A stretch of 21,191 nt of DNA, from assembly GCA_043742865.1 (NCBI GenBank), contig JAYTXR010000167.1:1-21191 (forward strand), read 5' to 3'. This document shows, in pieces, positions 1 through 6,494 of the stretch (positions are counted from its first letter, which is position 1; each line of letters starts with the position of its first letter). The notes under the pieces are model-generated. The model was not told the origin of the DNA. It was given only the letters and a program-made list of their open reading frames with translations, and ran no database searches. Position numbers and translations under genes: made by a program. Source of the DNA: PALSA-911 sp043742865 (lineage in GTDB: Bacteria; Pseudomonadota; Alphaproteobacteria; Acetobacterales; Acetobacteraceae).

Positions 1-360
1 GAAACTCGTGCGTGGTCGAAACGATTTTTCGAGCGGCAGGGCAGCATGCCGACCGCCATCCAGGCGGACGCCTACAATGCCGTAAGCCACTTCTTGAAAG
101 CGGCGGCGATCTCGGACCCGGAAGACGGGGTTGCGGTGGTGCGGACGATGAAAAGCCTGCCCGTCAACACGCCACTGATCAAGAATGCCGTCATACGCGA
201 GGACGGACGCCTCGTCCGCGACATCTATTTGCTCCAAGTGAAGTCACCCGGCGAATCCACCGGGCCATGGGACTATGAAAAGATCGAGCGCACCGTGCCA
301 GGCGATCAGGTGGTCCGGCCGCTGTCGCAGAGCGAGTGCCTTCTGGTGAAACAGCTGTGA
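1..360 (+). CDS. ABC transporter substrate-binding protein, branched-chain amino acid (LivK-like) type, C-terminal part
   Basis: The reading frame is open from the first base and stops at 358-360, so only about the last 119 residues are present. The protein would be the periplasmic ligand-binding subunit of an ABC importer. The segment AWSKRFFERQGSMPT is typical of the second lobe of LivK-like (type I fold) binding proteins. So are the later LPVN, IREDGR, VKSP, GPWDY and PGDQ-RPLS positions near the C-terminus. Proteins of this subfamily in alphaproteobacteria bind many small acids and amino acids, so the ligand cannot be named. The start, signal peptide and partner genes lie outside the window to the left. 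The stop overlaps the GTG of the cupin gene (GTGA), suggesting translational coupling. Confidence 0.85.
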   Translation, partial: ETRAWSKRFFERQGSMPTAIQADAYNAVSHFLKAAAISDPEDGVAVVRTMKSLPVNTPLIKNAVIREDGRLVRDIYLLQVKSPGESTGPWDYEKIERTVPGDQVVRPLSQSECLLVKQL

Positions 361-770
361 CCCGGGCGGCTGACCGTTTAGGATCAGGCATACAGAAACT
401 ATCGTCGTCCGATTTCGGCGTGCTTCGCAATCCGGGCGTTGAATCGGTCCAGTTGGTATGGGGTCGCAACGCGCCCGACGCCAAAATCACCGTGACCCGA
501 GTAACGATGGACCCGGGGACGGCGCAGAAGCCGCACGCGCACGCTCAGGCCGAGCAAACCTGGATCGTCGAGAGCGGGCAAGCCACGGTGCTGGTCGGCG
601 AGGGGCGTAACTTTACGATCAAGGCAGGCGACGTGGTGCGTACGCCGGCCGGCTGCACCCACGCCCTCGTCAACGATAACATCGGGCCGTTCGTCTATCT
701 GACCATAACCACGCCGGCCCAGGATTTTACAGCTAGCTATGGCCTGCCTTTGCCGCAACACATCAGGTAG
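357..770 (+). CDS. Small cupin-domain protein
   Basis: A single-domain cupin of 137 residues if it starts at GTG 357; an in-frame GTG at 336 would add seven. I prefer 357 because its GTGA overlap with the preceding stop is the usual coupled arrangement, although the Shine-Dalgarno sequence is weak either way. The metal-site motif 1 is clear: PHAHAQAEQTW has two histidines and a glutamate, followed by a glycine-rich turn (ESGQATVLVGEG). Motif 2 is PAGCTHALVN with the last histidine. This gives a one-metal beta-barrel. Such small cupins act as isomerases, dioxygenases, decarboxylases or sensors, and the sequence does not decide between these. Coupling to the transporter gene suggests it acts on the imported compound or a derivative (inference). 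Confidence 0.85.
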   Translation: MTRAADRLGSGIQKLSSSDFGVLRNPGVESVQLVWGRNAPDAKITVTRVTMDPGTAQKPHAHAQAEQTWIVESGQATVLVGEGRNFTIKAGDVVRTPAGCTHALVNDNIGPFVYLTITTPAQDFTASYGLPLPQHIR

Positions 771-866
771 CTGGGGCCGTGGCCGGAGCGCCCGTTACAT
801 TGGAGCCGGTCATCTCCTCGGCGTCGTCGGAAGTTGACCTCTTGCGGCCACAAATCAAACGGGTTC

Positions 867-1118
867 TCACCCGCAGGACCACCCCGCCTCCACCAAGCCG
901 ATGGCTGCGGCGCGGCAATCAGCGTGAACGTCTTGCCTCATCCAGGAATGCTCCCGGACGGGCCGGGCCTTCTCCTTCGGCTTGCACGTCGTAAGCACCT
1001 CGCCCTCCTGCCACGCGGAGCGCAGCCCGGAGAGGAATTGCTCCATCGTCGGCGCGATGGGCGCCAAGACCTCGCCCGAGACTGGACGGTCGGCGATTTC
1101 AACCATAGGTTCGATAAA
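867..1118 (-). pseudogene. Probable transposase remnant in a gene-free stretch
   Basis: The 370 bases between the cupin gene and the ThDP enzyme gene hold no intact gene. On the minus strand an open frame reads FIEPMVEIADRPVSGEVL, then APTMEQFLSGLRSAWQEGEV and KPKEKA. To me this resembles the region after the DDE catalytic domain of integrase-type transposases, but this is recalled similarity that I could not check. The resemblance stops near 942; the frame then runs on as unconvincing sequence to a stop at 867. There is no start, catalytic domain or recognisable terminal inverted repeat, so at best it is a short decayed fragment. I see nothing supportable in 771-866. Confidence 0.35.
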
Positions 1119-1139
1119 AAGGGGGCCAAGCCCCTGGCC
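1116..1139 (-). terminator. Rho-independent terminator after the ThDP enzyme gene
   Basis: Read on the minus strand, four bases after the TAG stop (1144-1146), the sequence AGGCCAGGGGCTTGGCCCCC folds as GGGGC-TTG-GCCCC (alternatively GGCCA-N6-TGGCC) and runs straight into five T residues. Position, hairpin and T-tract fit an intrinsic terminator for the CoA-transferase/ThDP enzyme operon. The stem is short, so strength is uncertain. Confidence 0.55.
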
Positions 1140-1143
1140 TTCC

Positions 1144-2796
1144 CTAAGTCGAATAATCCGAGAACGCCACCCCGGCAAACCGGGCACGATAATCTGTCCG
1201 TACGTTTACCAACGCAACCATCCCCTCATTCACCTTGATTTTCGCGCGTTCCAATGCCGGACGGATATCCTCGGGTTTGGTGACGTATTCGCCGTAGCCA
1301 CCCAATGCCTCACACATCTTATCGTATCGCGTGTAACCAAGATCGCGGCCCGGCTTCTCCCGCTTTGGATCACCGGTCCAGCCGCCATTCAGGCTGACCA
1401 CCACCAGGATCGGGATCTTGTGGCGGATGGCGGTGTCCAATTCCATCGCGTTCAGACCCAGCGACCCGTCGCCATGCACGACAATTACCTGCGTGTCGGG
1501 CTTGGCTACCTTGGCCCCCACGCCGAACGGCAGCCCGACGCCCATAGTACCGAACGGACCGGAATTCAGCCGGTGCCCCGGCGCGAAGGTCGGCATCGTC
1601 AGGCGTCCGAAATTCAGCGTCTCCTGCCCATCGACACACAGGATGGCGTCGCGGTCCATGAAGTCGCGGACTTCCTCCAGCATGCGCACCGGATGGATAT
1701 CGCCATCCTCGGCGTATTTATTTGCCCCAGCACCTGCGCGCCTTGCCGCCTCGCCATCGGCGAGCTTGCCGCGCCAGGCCTTGTAGGTATCCGGCGTCAC
1801 CTTGCCCTTCAGCCCTTCCAGCAACTGCCCCAACACCATCTTGCAGTCGCCGACGATGGGAATATCGACATAGCGCGCCGCGGTGGCGATCTCCGCCGGG
1901 TCGATATCGATGCGCGAGATGATCGCGTTGCCGCCGAAACGCGGTGGCGAGGCGTGGCCGATGATGTAGTTCATCCGCGTGCCCAGCACCAGAATTAGGT
2001 CGGCATCGCGGAACGCAGTGGAGCGCATCGACAGATAGCAATACGGATGGTCATCCGGCACCACGCCGCGGCCCTGCGGCGTGGTGTAGAACGGGATGCC
2101 TGCGGCATCGACCAGCGCGTGCATCTGCTCCCACGCGCGTGACCAGATCACCCCGCTGCCGGACACGATCAACGGTTGTTTCGCTTTGGTCAGCGCTTCC
2201 ACCAATGCGGCAACCTGGCGCGGATCGCCCAGCGGGCGGCTGTCCAGCAGCGGTCGGCCGGCAAAGCTCCAATCTACTTCTGACTCCTCGATTTTTTGGT
2301 ACAGAATATCTCCGGGGAAATCGAGATAGACCGGGCCGGGCTTGCCCGACATCGCCTTCTGGATGGCGAAGTTCACCTGCTGGGGAATGCGCTTGAGGTT
2401 CAGGATGCGGTCGACATGCTTGGTGCAGCCGCGCATCAGCTCCACCTGGTCGATCTCCTGGAAAACCTGCCGGCCGAACTGGCTGATCGGGCTCGATCCG
2501 CCGATCGCCACCACCGGGCAGCAATCGACCAGCGCGTTGGCCATGCCGGTGATCAGATTGGTGACGCCGGGGCCGGACGCCGCCATGCAGACACTGGGTT
2601 TCTGCAACAACCGGCTATAGGCCTGGCACATGAACGCGGCTGCCTGCTCGTGGCGGACATCGATCATGCGGATGCCCTCCTTCACGCAGGTCGCTTCGGC
2701 CAGCAGCATCGGCCCGCCCATGATGAAGAACAGGTCTTCGATGCCCTCCTTCTTCAGGCATTTCGCAAGAATTTCGGATCCGGTCAGTTCGGCCAT
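1144..2796 (-). CDS. Thiamine-diphosphate-dependent enzyme, 2-hydroxyacyl-CoA lyase / acetolactate synthase-like
   Basis: A full-length (550 aa) member of the ThDP decarboxylase family, cytoplasmic. The N-terminal Pyr domain carries the cofactor-activating glutamate E50 in DVRHEQAA and the GPGVTN segment at 75-80. A central domain covers about 190-340. The C-terminal PP domain carries GDGS at 442-445 and the diphosphate/Mg asparagine N470 (SLNGG). Around residue 112 it reads VFQEIDQ. Oxalyl-CoA decarboxylases, as I recall, have Tyr-Glu where this protein has F112-Q113. FQE is the pattern of 2-hydroxyacyl-CoA lyases and acetolactate synthases, so I do not call it oxc. No FAD-specific features are obvious. 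It lies 31 bases downstream of a CaiB/BaiF CoA-transferase, which favours a CoA-thioester substrate. AGGGGA about nine bases upstream supports the ATG at 2796. Family is sure; substrate is not. Confidence 0.85.
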   Translation of the reverse strand: MAELTGSEILAKCLKKEGIEDLFFIMGGPMLLAEATCVKEGIRMIDVRHEQAAAFMCQAYSRLLQKPSVCMAASGPGVTNLITGMANALVDCCPVVAIGGSSPISQFGRQVFQEIDQVELMRGCTKHVDRILNLKRIPQQVNFAIQKAMSGKPGPVYLDFPGDILYQKIEESEVDWSFAGRPLLDSRPLGDPRQVAALVEALTKAKQPLIVSGSGVIWSRAWEQMHALVDAAGIPFYTTPQGRGVVPDDHPYCYLSMRSTAFRDADLILVLGTRMNYIIGHASPPRFGGNAIISRIDIDPAEIATAARYVDIPIVGDCKMVLGQLLEGLKGKVTPDTYKAWRGKLADGEAARRAGAGANKYAEDGDIHPVRMLEEVRDFMDRDAILCVDGQETLNFGRLTMPTFAPGHRLNSGPFGTMGVGLPFGVGAKVAKPDTQVIVVHGDGSLGLNAMELDTAIRHKIPILVVVSLNGGWTGDPKREKPGRDLGYTRYDKMCEALGGYGEYVTKPEDIRPALERAKIKVNEGMVALVNVRTDYRARFAGVAFSDYST

Positions 2797-2827
2797 CTTG
2801 TTCGTCCCCTATTTTATTTCGTTATAG

Positions 2828-4072
2828 TCAGATCACGCCATCCTGGTGCAGTCTGTCGATCTCGGCGGCCGGCAATCCCAGCCAGTCGGCCAGCACATCC
2901 GCGCTATGCTGGCCGAGCAGCGGCGCTGGCGTCACCGCTGCCGCCGTACCCTCGAAGCGCACCGGCCATCCCGGCATCTTGTACGGGCCCACCTTCGGAT
3001 GCTGGATGGTCTGCATTATGCCGCGGGCCTCGAAACTGGGATCGCTGTGCAGTTCCATCGTGTCCAGCACAGCACCGGATGGAATTCCGGCGGCGCCGAT
3101 GATGCGCATCGCCTCGTGCTTGTCGTGCTGGCGGGTCCAGGTGGCAATCATGTCATTCACCTCCGCCTCGCGTTCCGCGCGCGCTGCCGGCGTATCGTAA
3201 CGGGTATCGCCCAGCAAATCGTCCCGCCCGATCACCCCGAGCAGGCGCCGCCAGTGCTCGGGGTTGGCGCGGCTGGTATAGACATAGACGTAATCATTCG
3301 GACCGCCGCCCTTGCAGGGGAAAATCCCCATCGGCGGATTGCCGCCGGTGACACTGGTGGAACCGGCCCGCGGCGCCGCCTTGCCGAGTGCCGCCTGGGC
3401 GGCGAAGGCGATGCGGATGTAGTGCATCATGCTGTCCTGCATCGCCACCTGCAGATGATCTCCAACCCCGGTGCTGTTGCGCCGGAACAGCGCGCCCAGG
3501 ATCGAGATGGCCAGCAGCATGCCGGTGCCGGTATCGCCCAGCGAGGGGCCGGGCTTCAGCGGCGGGCCGTCCTTTTCGCCGGTGATGCTCATGGTGCCGC
3601 CGCAGGCCTGGGCGATCATGTCGAAGGCCAAATTCTGCTCGAACGGGCTGCCCTCGCCGAAACCCTTGACCTGGGCATAGACGATCGCCGGATTGATCGC
3701 GCGGATCACATCGGGGCCGAGGCCAAGACGCTCAATCGCGCCGGGGGCAAAATTCTCGATGAACACGTCGGCGTGTCGCGCCATGTCCTTGACCAGTTCC
3801 AGGCCACGCGGCGATTTCAGATTGACGGTAATGGATTTCTTGTTGGCATTGAATTGCAGGAAATACCATGAATCGCAGCCCGGCAGGCCGGCCGAACTGC
3901 GTCCGGGATCGCCGCTTTTCGGGTTCTCCACCTTGACAACTTCTGCCCCTAGCCAGGCGAGCGCCTCGGTGCAGGACGGCCCCGCCTCGAACTGCGTCAG
4001 ATCGAGGATTTTTACCCCGGCCAGGCAATTCTGCCCGCCTGCCCCACTTGCCCGGCGATCCGATTGATCCAT
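2828..4072 (-). CDS. Class III CoA-transferase (CaiB/BaiF, formyl-CoA transferase-like)
   Basis: This 414-residue protein matches the usual length of formyl-CoA:oxalate CoA-transferase relatives, which move CoA between two carboxylic acids as interlocked dimers. The N-terminal core reads VKILDLTQFEAGPSCTEAL, then WLGAEVVKVENP, NANKKSI and DVFIENFAPG. The probable catalytic aspartate is D180 in SLGDTGTG, at the place of Asp169 of formyl-CoA transferase. A glycine-rich KGGGPNDYVYVYT segment lies where the family has its mobile glycine loop. GGAGGAAA about seven bases upstream fixes the ATG at 4072. It is the first gene of a two-gene operon with the ThDP enzyme, so it probably supplies that enzyme's CoA-thioester substrate. 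The acid used is unknown. Confidence 0.88.
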   Translation of the reverse strand: MDQSDRRASGAGGQNCLAGVKILDLTQFEAGPSCTEALAWLGAEVVKVENPKSGDPGRSSAGLPGCDSWYFLQFNANKKSITVNLKSPRGLELVKDMARHADVFIENFAPGAIERLGLGPDVIRAINPAIVYAQVKGFGEGSPFEQNLAFDMIAQACGGTMSITGEKDGPPLKPGPSLGDTGTGMLLAISILGALFRRNSTGVGDHLQVAMQDSMMHYIRIAFAAQAALGKAAPRAGSTSVTGGNPPMGIFPCKGGGPNDYVYVYTSRANPEHWRRLLGVIGRDDLLGDTRYDTPAARAEREAEVNDMIATWTRQHDKHEAMRIIGAAGIPSGAVLDTMELHSDPSFEARGIMQTIQHPKVGPYKMPGWPVRFEGTAAAVTPAPLLGQHSADVLADWLGLPAAEIDRLHQDGVI

Positions 4073-4110
4073 TGGCTGTTTCCTCCGTTTCTTGATGCTT
4101 GCCTTTTGGG

Positions 4111-4138
4111 CTTAAACCATGATCAGGCGCGGTCCCAA
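4111..4138 (-). promoter_or_regulatory. Candidate sigma70-type promoter for the CoA-transferase/ThDP enzyme operon
   Basis: On the minus strand TTGGGA (4138-4133), a 16-base spacer and TTTAAG (4116-4111) lie about 38 bases before the ATG at 4072. Each box matches the consensus at four of six positions. The intergenic region 4073-4211 is shared with the divergent enolase-superfamily gene and must hold promoters for both directions; I could not pick a convincing one for the plus strand. No inverted-repeat operator stands out. Confidence 0.3.
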
Positions 4139-4211
4139 CCTTGGCAACCCCGCCATGTCGGCGATAGGCTTTCGCGCGCCGGGAAATCCAAGCAACCGCG
4201 GAAGTGTCGCC

Positions 4212-5309
4212 ATGAAAATCACCCAAATAAAAACCGATATTCTGCGCATTCCCGAAGACGACCCGCTGGCGGACATGCCGGAGGAAGCCGGGCGGTTCCG
4301 CCCCGTCGTCACGCTGCGCATCCAGACCGATGCGGGGATCGAGGGCATCGGCCTGACCTTCTACGGCGGGGCGATGACCGGCACGCTGCGAATGGCGGTG
4401 GACGAGCTCGGCGCGTTGATCATCGGCGACGACCCGCTGCGCATCGAGGCGATCACCCGCAAGCTGCGCCTCGCCGCCGGCGATAATTGCGGCCCCGGCG
4501 GCATCTTCACCCTGGCCCTGTCGGCAATCGACCTGGCGCTGTGGGACATCAAGGGCAAGGCGCTGGAACAGCCGCTATGGAAACTGCTCGGCGGCATGCG
4601 CGACCGGGTGCCGACCTACGCCAGCGGCTCGCTGCGCCGCGGCCTGACCGACGAGCAGGCCGCCACCGCCGCGCGCCGGCTGGTGGCCAAGGGCTTTGTC
4701 GAAATGAAAACCCAGATGGCGCTGCCCGGCAATCCATCGCCGGCCGAGGAGGTGCGCCGCGTGCGCGTGGTGCGCGACGCCATTGGCCCCGACATCAAGC
4801 TGATGTGCGACATCAACCAGCGCTGGCGCCCCGAACAGGCGATCGACATTGGCCGGCGGGCCGAGGATGTCGGGCTGTTCTGGCTGGAGGACGTGACCCA
4901 TTGCGAGGATTACCAGGGCCTGGCGCGGGTCAATGCGGCCTTGTCCACGCCGATCGCCGGGGGCGAGTATGTTTGGGGCATCGTGCCGTTCCGCCACATG
5001 ATCGAGGCGTGCTCGGTCGATATCGTGATGATCGACCTGATCCGGGTCGGCGGCATCACGCAATGGTTAAAGGTGGCCGGCATGGCCGAGGCGTTCAACC
5101 TGCCCGTGGTCAGCCATGTGATCCCGGAATTCCATCTTCATCTGATCGCCGCGGTGCCGAACGGGCTGACCGTGGAATACATGCCGTGGATGCTGAAATT
5201 GTTCCAGCAAACCCCGCCGATCGAACACGGCCAGCTGGTGCTGCCGCAGACGCCAGGCTTCGGGCTGGTGTTTGACGAGGCGGCGGTGAAGTCGTTTCGG
5301 GTCGGCTGA
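4212..5309 (+). CDS. Mandelate racemase/muconate lactonizing enzyme family protein (enolase superfamily)
   Basis: A 365-residue enolase-superfamily enzyme. A longer frame opens at 4119, but ATG 4212 (MKITQIKTDI) has GGAAG about eight bases upstream and matches where these proteins normally begin. An N-terminal capping domain (about 1-130) precedes the barrel. Mg ligands are D200 (CDINQRW), E226 (WLEDV) and E252 (AGGEYV). The mandelate racemase His-Asp dyad and following Glu are kept as D275 (MIDLIRVGG), H302 (VVSHV) and E322 (VEYMP). The second-strand Lys-x-Lys motif reads K166-T-Q168, so the lysine that acts as general base in mandelate racemase is replaced by glutamine. The enzyme would abstract or deliver a proton alpha to a carboxylate, as an acid-sugar dehydratase, epimerase or racemase; the substrate is unknown. 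It diverges from the CoA-transferase/ThDP enzyme operon, suggesting a shared pathway. Confidence 0.88.
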   Translation: MKITQIKTDILRIPEDDPLADMPEEAGRFRPVVTLRIQTDAGIEGIGLTFYGGAMTGTLRMAVDELGALIIGDDPLRIEAITRKLRLAAGDNCGPGGIFTLALSAIDLALWDIKGKALEQPLWKLLGGMRDRVPTYASGSLRRGLTDEQAATAARRLVAKGFVEMKTQMALPGNPSPAEEVRRVRVVRDAIGPDIKLMCDINQRWRPEQAIDIGRRAEDVGLFWLEDVTHCEDYQGLARVNAALSTPIAGGEYVWGIVPFRHMIEACSVDIVMIDLIRVGGITQWLKVAGMAEAFNLPVVSHVIPEFHLHLIAAVPNGLTVEYMPWMLKLFQQTPPIEHGQLVLPQTPGFGLVFDEAAVKSFRVG

Positions 5310-5418
5310 ATTTTTATTTGCAAGGCAAACGGGTCATCCTGATCGGCCGTGCCGCGGAGGCGGCCGTGATGGAGCGCTTCGATGGCTGCGTGGATGGGCG
5401 TGTTCGGGTGCAGCGATA

Positions 5419-5461
5419 TCAAGACCCTATTATGCTTAAATTGAGCATAATAGGGTCTTGA
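5419..5461. repeat. Perfect 18-bp inverted repeat upstream of nadA
   Basis: Arms 5419-5436 (TCAAGACCCTATTATGCT) and 5444-5461 are exact reverse complements, separated by the seven bases TAAATTG. The core 5433-5447 is the operator-like TGCTTAAATTGAGCA. The right arm runs into the putative -35 box (TTGACG 5458-5463). There is no T-tract after it, so an upstream operator is more likely than a terminator for the preceding plus-strand gene, although a cruciform or terminator role is not excluded. Confidence 0.85.
5433..5447. promoter_or_regulatory. Operator-like palindrome, upstream copy
   Basis: TGCTTAAATTGAGCA has the form TGCTY-N5-GAGCA and recurs at 5488-5502, centre to centre 55 bp away (about five helical turns). 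Two same-face copies around one promoter suggest a dimeric repressor that may bind cooperatively. NadQ is the reported nad-gene regulator in Alphaproteobacteria and is the obvious candidate, but I could not confirm its consensus. Confidence 0.6.
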
Positions 5462-5488
5462 CGCAGAGGTTCGGGCGGCCCTTATAAT
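5458..5488 (+). promoter_or_regulatory. Putative nadA promoter
   Basis: TTGACG (5458-5463) and a perfect TATAAT (5483-5488) are separated by 19 bases, slightly longer than ideal. The transcript would start near 5495, leaving a leader of about 20 bases before ATG 5514. The -10 box touches the second operator-like palindrome and the -35 box overlaps the first inverted repeat, an arrangement suited to repression. Confidence 0.6.
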
Positions 5489-5502
5489 GCTCACATCGAG
5501 CA
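5488..5502. promoter_or_regulatory. Operator-like palindrome, promoter-proximal copy
   Basis: TGCTCACATCGAGCA shares the TGCTY-N5-GAGCA form with 5433-5447. It begins on the last base of the -10 hexamer and spans the expected transcription start, where a bound protein would block RNA polymerase. Confidence 0.55.
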
Positions 5503-5513
5503 CAGAGGCTGCC

Positions 5514-6494
5514 ATGCACGCGTCGGAACTCCTCACCCGCACTGCCCCGCTTTACGACCGGGTCAAGAAATTCATCCCGCCGATCGAGTGGCCGGTTTTC
5601 GCCGACGATATCGACGCCATCCTGACGCTGAAGCGCCAGCGCAATGCGGTGATCCTGGCGCATAACTACCAGACGCCGGAGATTTTTCACTGCGTCGCCG
5701 ATATCACCGGCGACAGCCTGGCTTTAGCGCGCGAGGCGATGACCGTGGATGCCGATGTGATCGTGCTGGCCGGCGTGCATTTCATGGCCGAGACCGCGAA
5801 ACTGCTGAACCCCGCCAAAACCGTGCTGATCCCCGATCTGCGGGCCGGCTGCTCGCTGGCGGAATCGATCACGCCGGCCGATATCCGGCTGCTGCGCCAA
5901 CGCTATCCCGGCGTGCCCGTGGTTACCTATGTGAACACCTCCGCCGCGGTGAAGGCGGAATCCGACATCTGCTGCACCTCCGGCAATGCGCAAAAAGTGG
6001 TCGAATCGCTGGGCGTGGACCGGGTGATCATGCTGCCCGACGAATATCTGGCGCAGAACATCGCGGCCCGGACGAAGGTCAAGATCATCACCTGGGCCGG
6101 GCATTGCGAGGTGCATGAGCGCTTCACCGCCGAGGATATCCGGCAAGTCCGCAAAAGCCATCCCGGCGTGGTGGTGTTGGCGCATCCGGAGTGCCCGCCG
6201 GAGGTGGTGGCGGAGGCCGATTACGCCGGCTCGACCGCAGACATGACCGCCTATGTCGCCCGCCACAAGCCGGCCCGCGTGGTGCTGGTGACCGAGTGCT
6301 CGATGGCCGACAACATCTCGGTGCATCATCCGGAGGTGGAATTCATCAAACCCTGCAACCTCTGCCCGCATATGAAGCGGATCAGCCTGGGCAATATCCG
6401 CCTGGCGCTGGAGACGATGACCCACGAGGTGACCATCGACCCCGCCATCGCCGGGCGCGCCAGACTGGCGGTCGAGCGCATGCTGGCGGTCTGA
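5514..6494 (+). CDS. nadA: Quinolinate synthase NadA
   Basis: NadA condenses iminoaspartate with dihydroxyacetone phosphate to quinolinate, using a 4Fe-4S cluster, in de novo NAD synthesis. The 326-residue protein shows the three expected cluster cysteines: C113 (AGCSLAES), C198 (WAGHCEVHERF) and C284 (CNLCPHMK). It also has the family motifs AHNYQTPEI, VTYVNTSAAVKAESD, CCTSGNA, MLPDEYLAQN and AHPECPPEV. A frame extension to 5487 is rejected because that ATG lies in the -10 box; ATG 5514 has AGAGG five bases upstream. nadC follows with no gap, so the two are co-transcribed. nadB, which makes iminoaspartate, is not next to it. Probable control is by the two TGCTY-N5-GAGCA sites upstream. Confidence 0.95.
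   Translation: MHASELLTRTAPLYDRVKKFIPPIEWPVFADDIDAILTLKRQRNAVILAHNYQTPEIFHCVADITGDSLALAREAMTVDADVIVLAGVHFMAETAKLLNPAKTVLIPDLRAGCSLAESITPADIRLLRQRYPGVPVVTYVNTSAAVKAESDICCTSGNAQKVVESLGVDRVIMLPDEYLAQNIAARTKVKIITWAGHCEVHERFTAEDIRQVRKSHPGVVVLAHPECPPEVVAEADYAGSTADMTAYVARHKPARVVLVTECSMADNISVHHPEVEFIKPCNLCPHMKRISLGNIRLALETMTHEVTIDPAIAGRARLAVERMLAV

Noticed and set aside
1144..2796. Naming the ThDP enzyme oxalyl-CoA decarboxylase (oxc) from its CoA-transferase neighbour
   Set aside because: Residues 112-113 are Phe-Gln rather than the Tyr-Glu I expect in Oxc; neighbourhood alone is not enough.
4119..4211. Thirty-one-codon N-terminal extension of the racemase-like enzyme
   Set aside because: ATG 4212 has a good ribosome-binding site and gives the usual family start; the extension looks like translated promoter DNA.
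5487..5513. Earlier ATG start for nadA at 5487
   Set aside because: This ATG overlaps the TATAAT box, so it would lie upstream of the transcript start.
5138..5542. Minus-strand open frame over the racemase gene end and nadA promoter
   Set aside because: It spans a strong promoter, operators and an antisense coding region, and shows no family motif; it is a GC-rich shadow.
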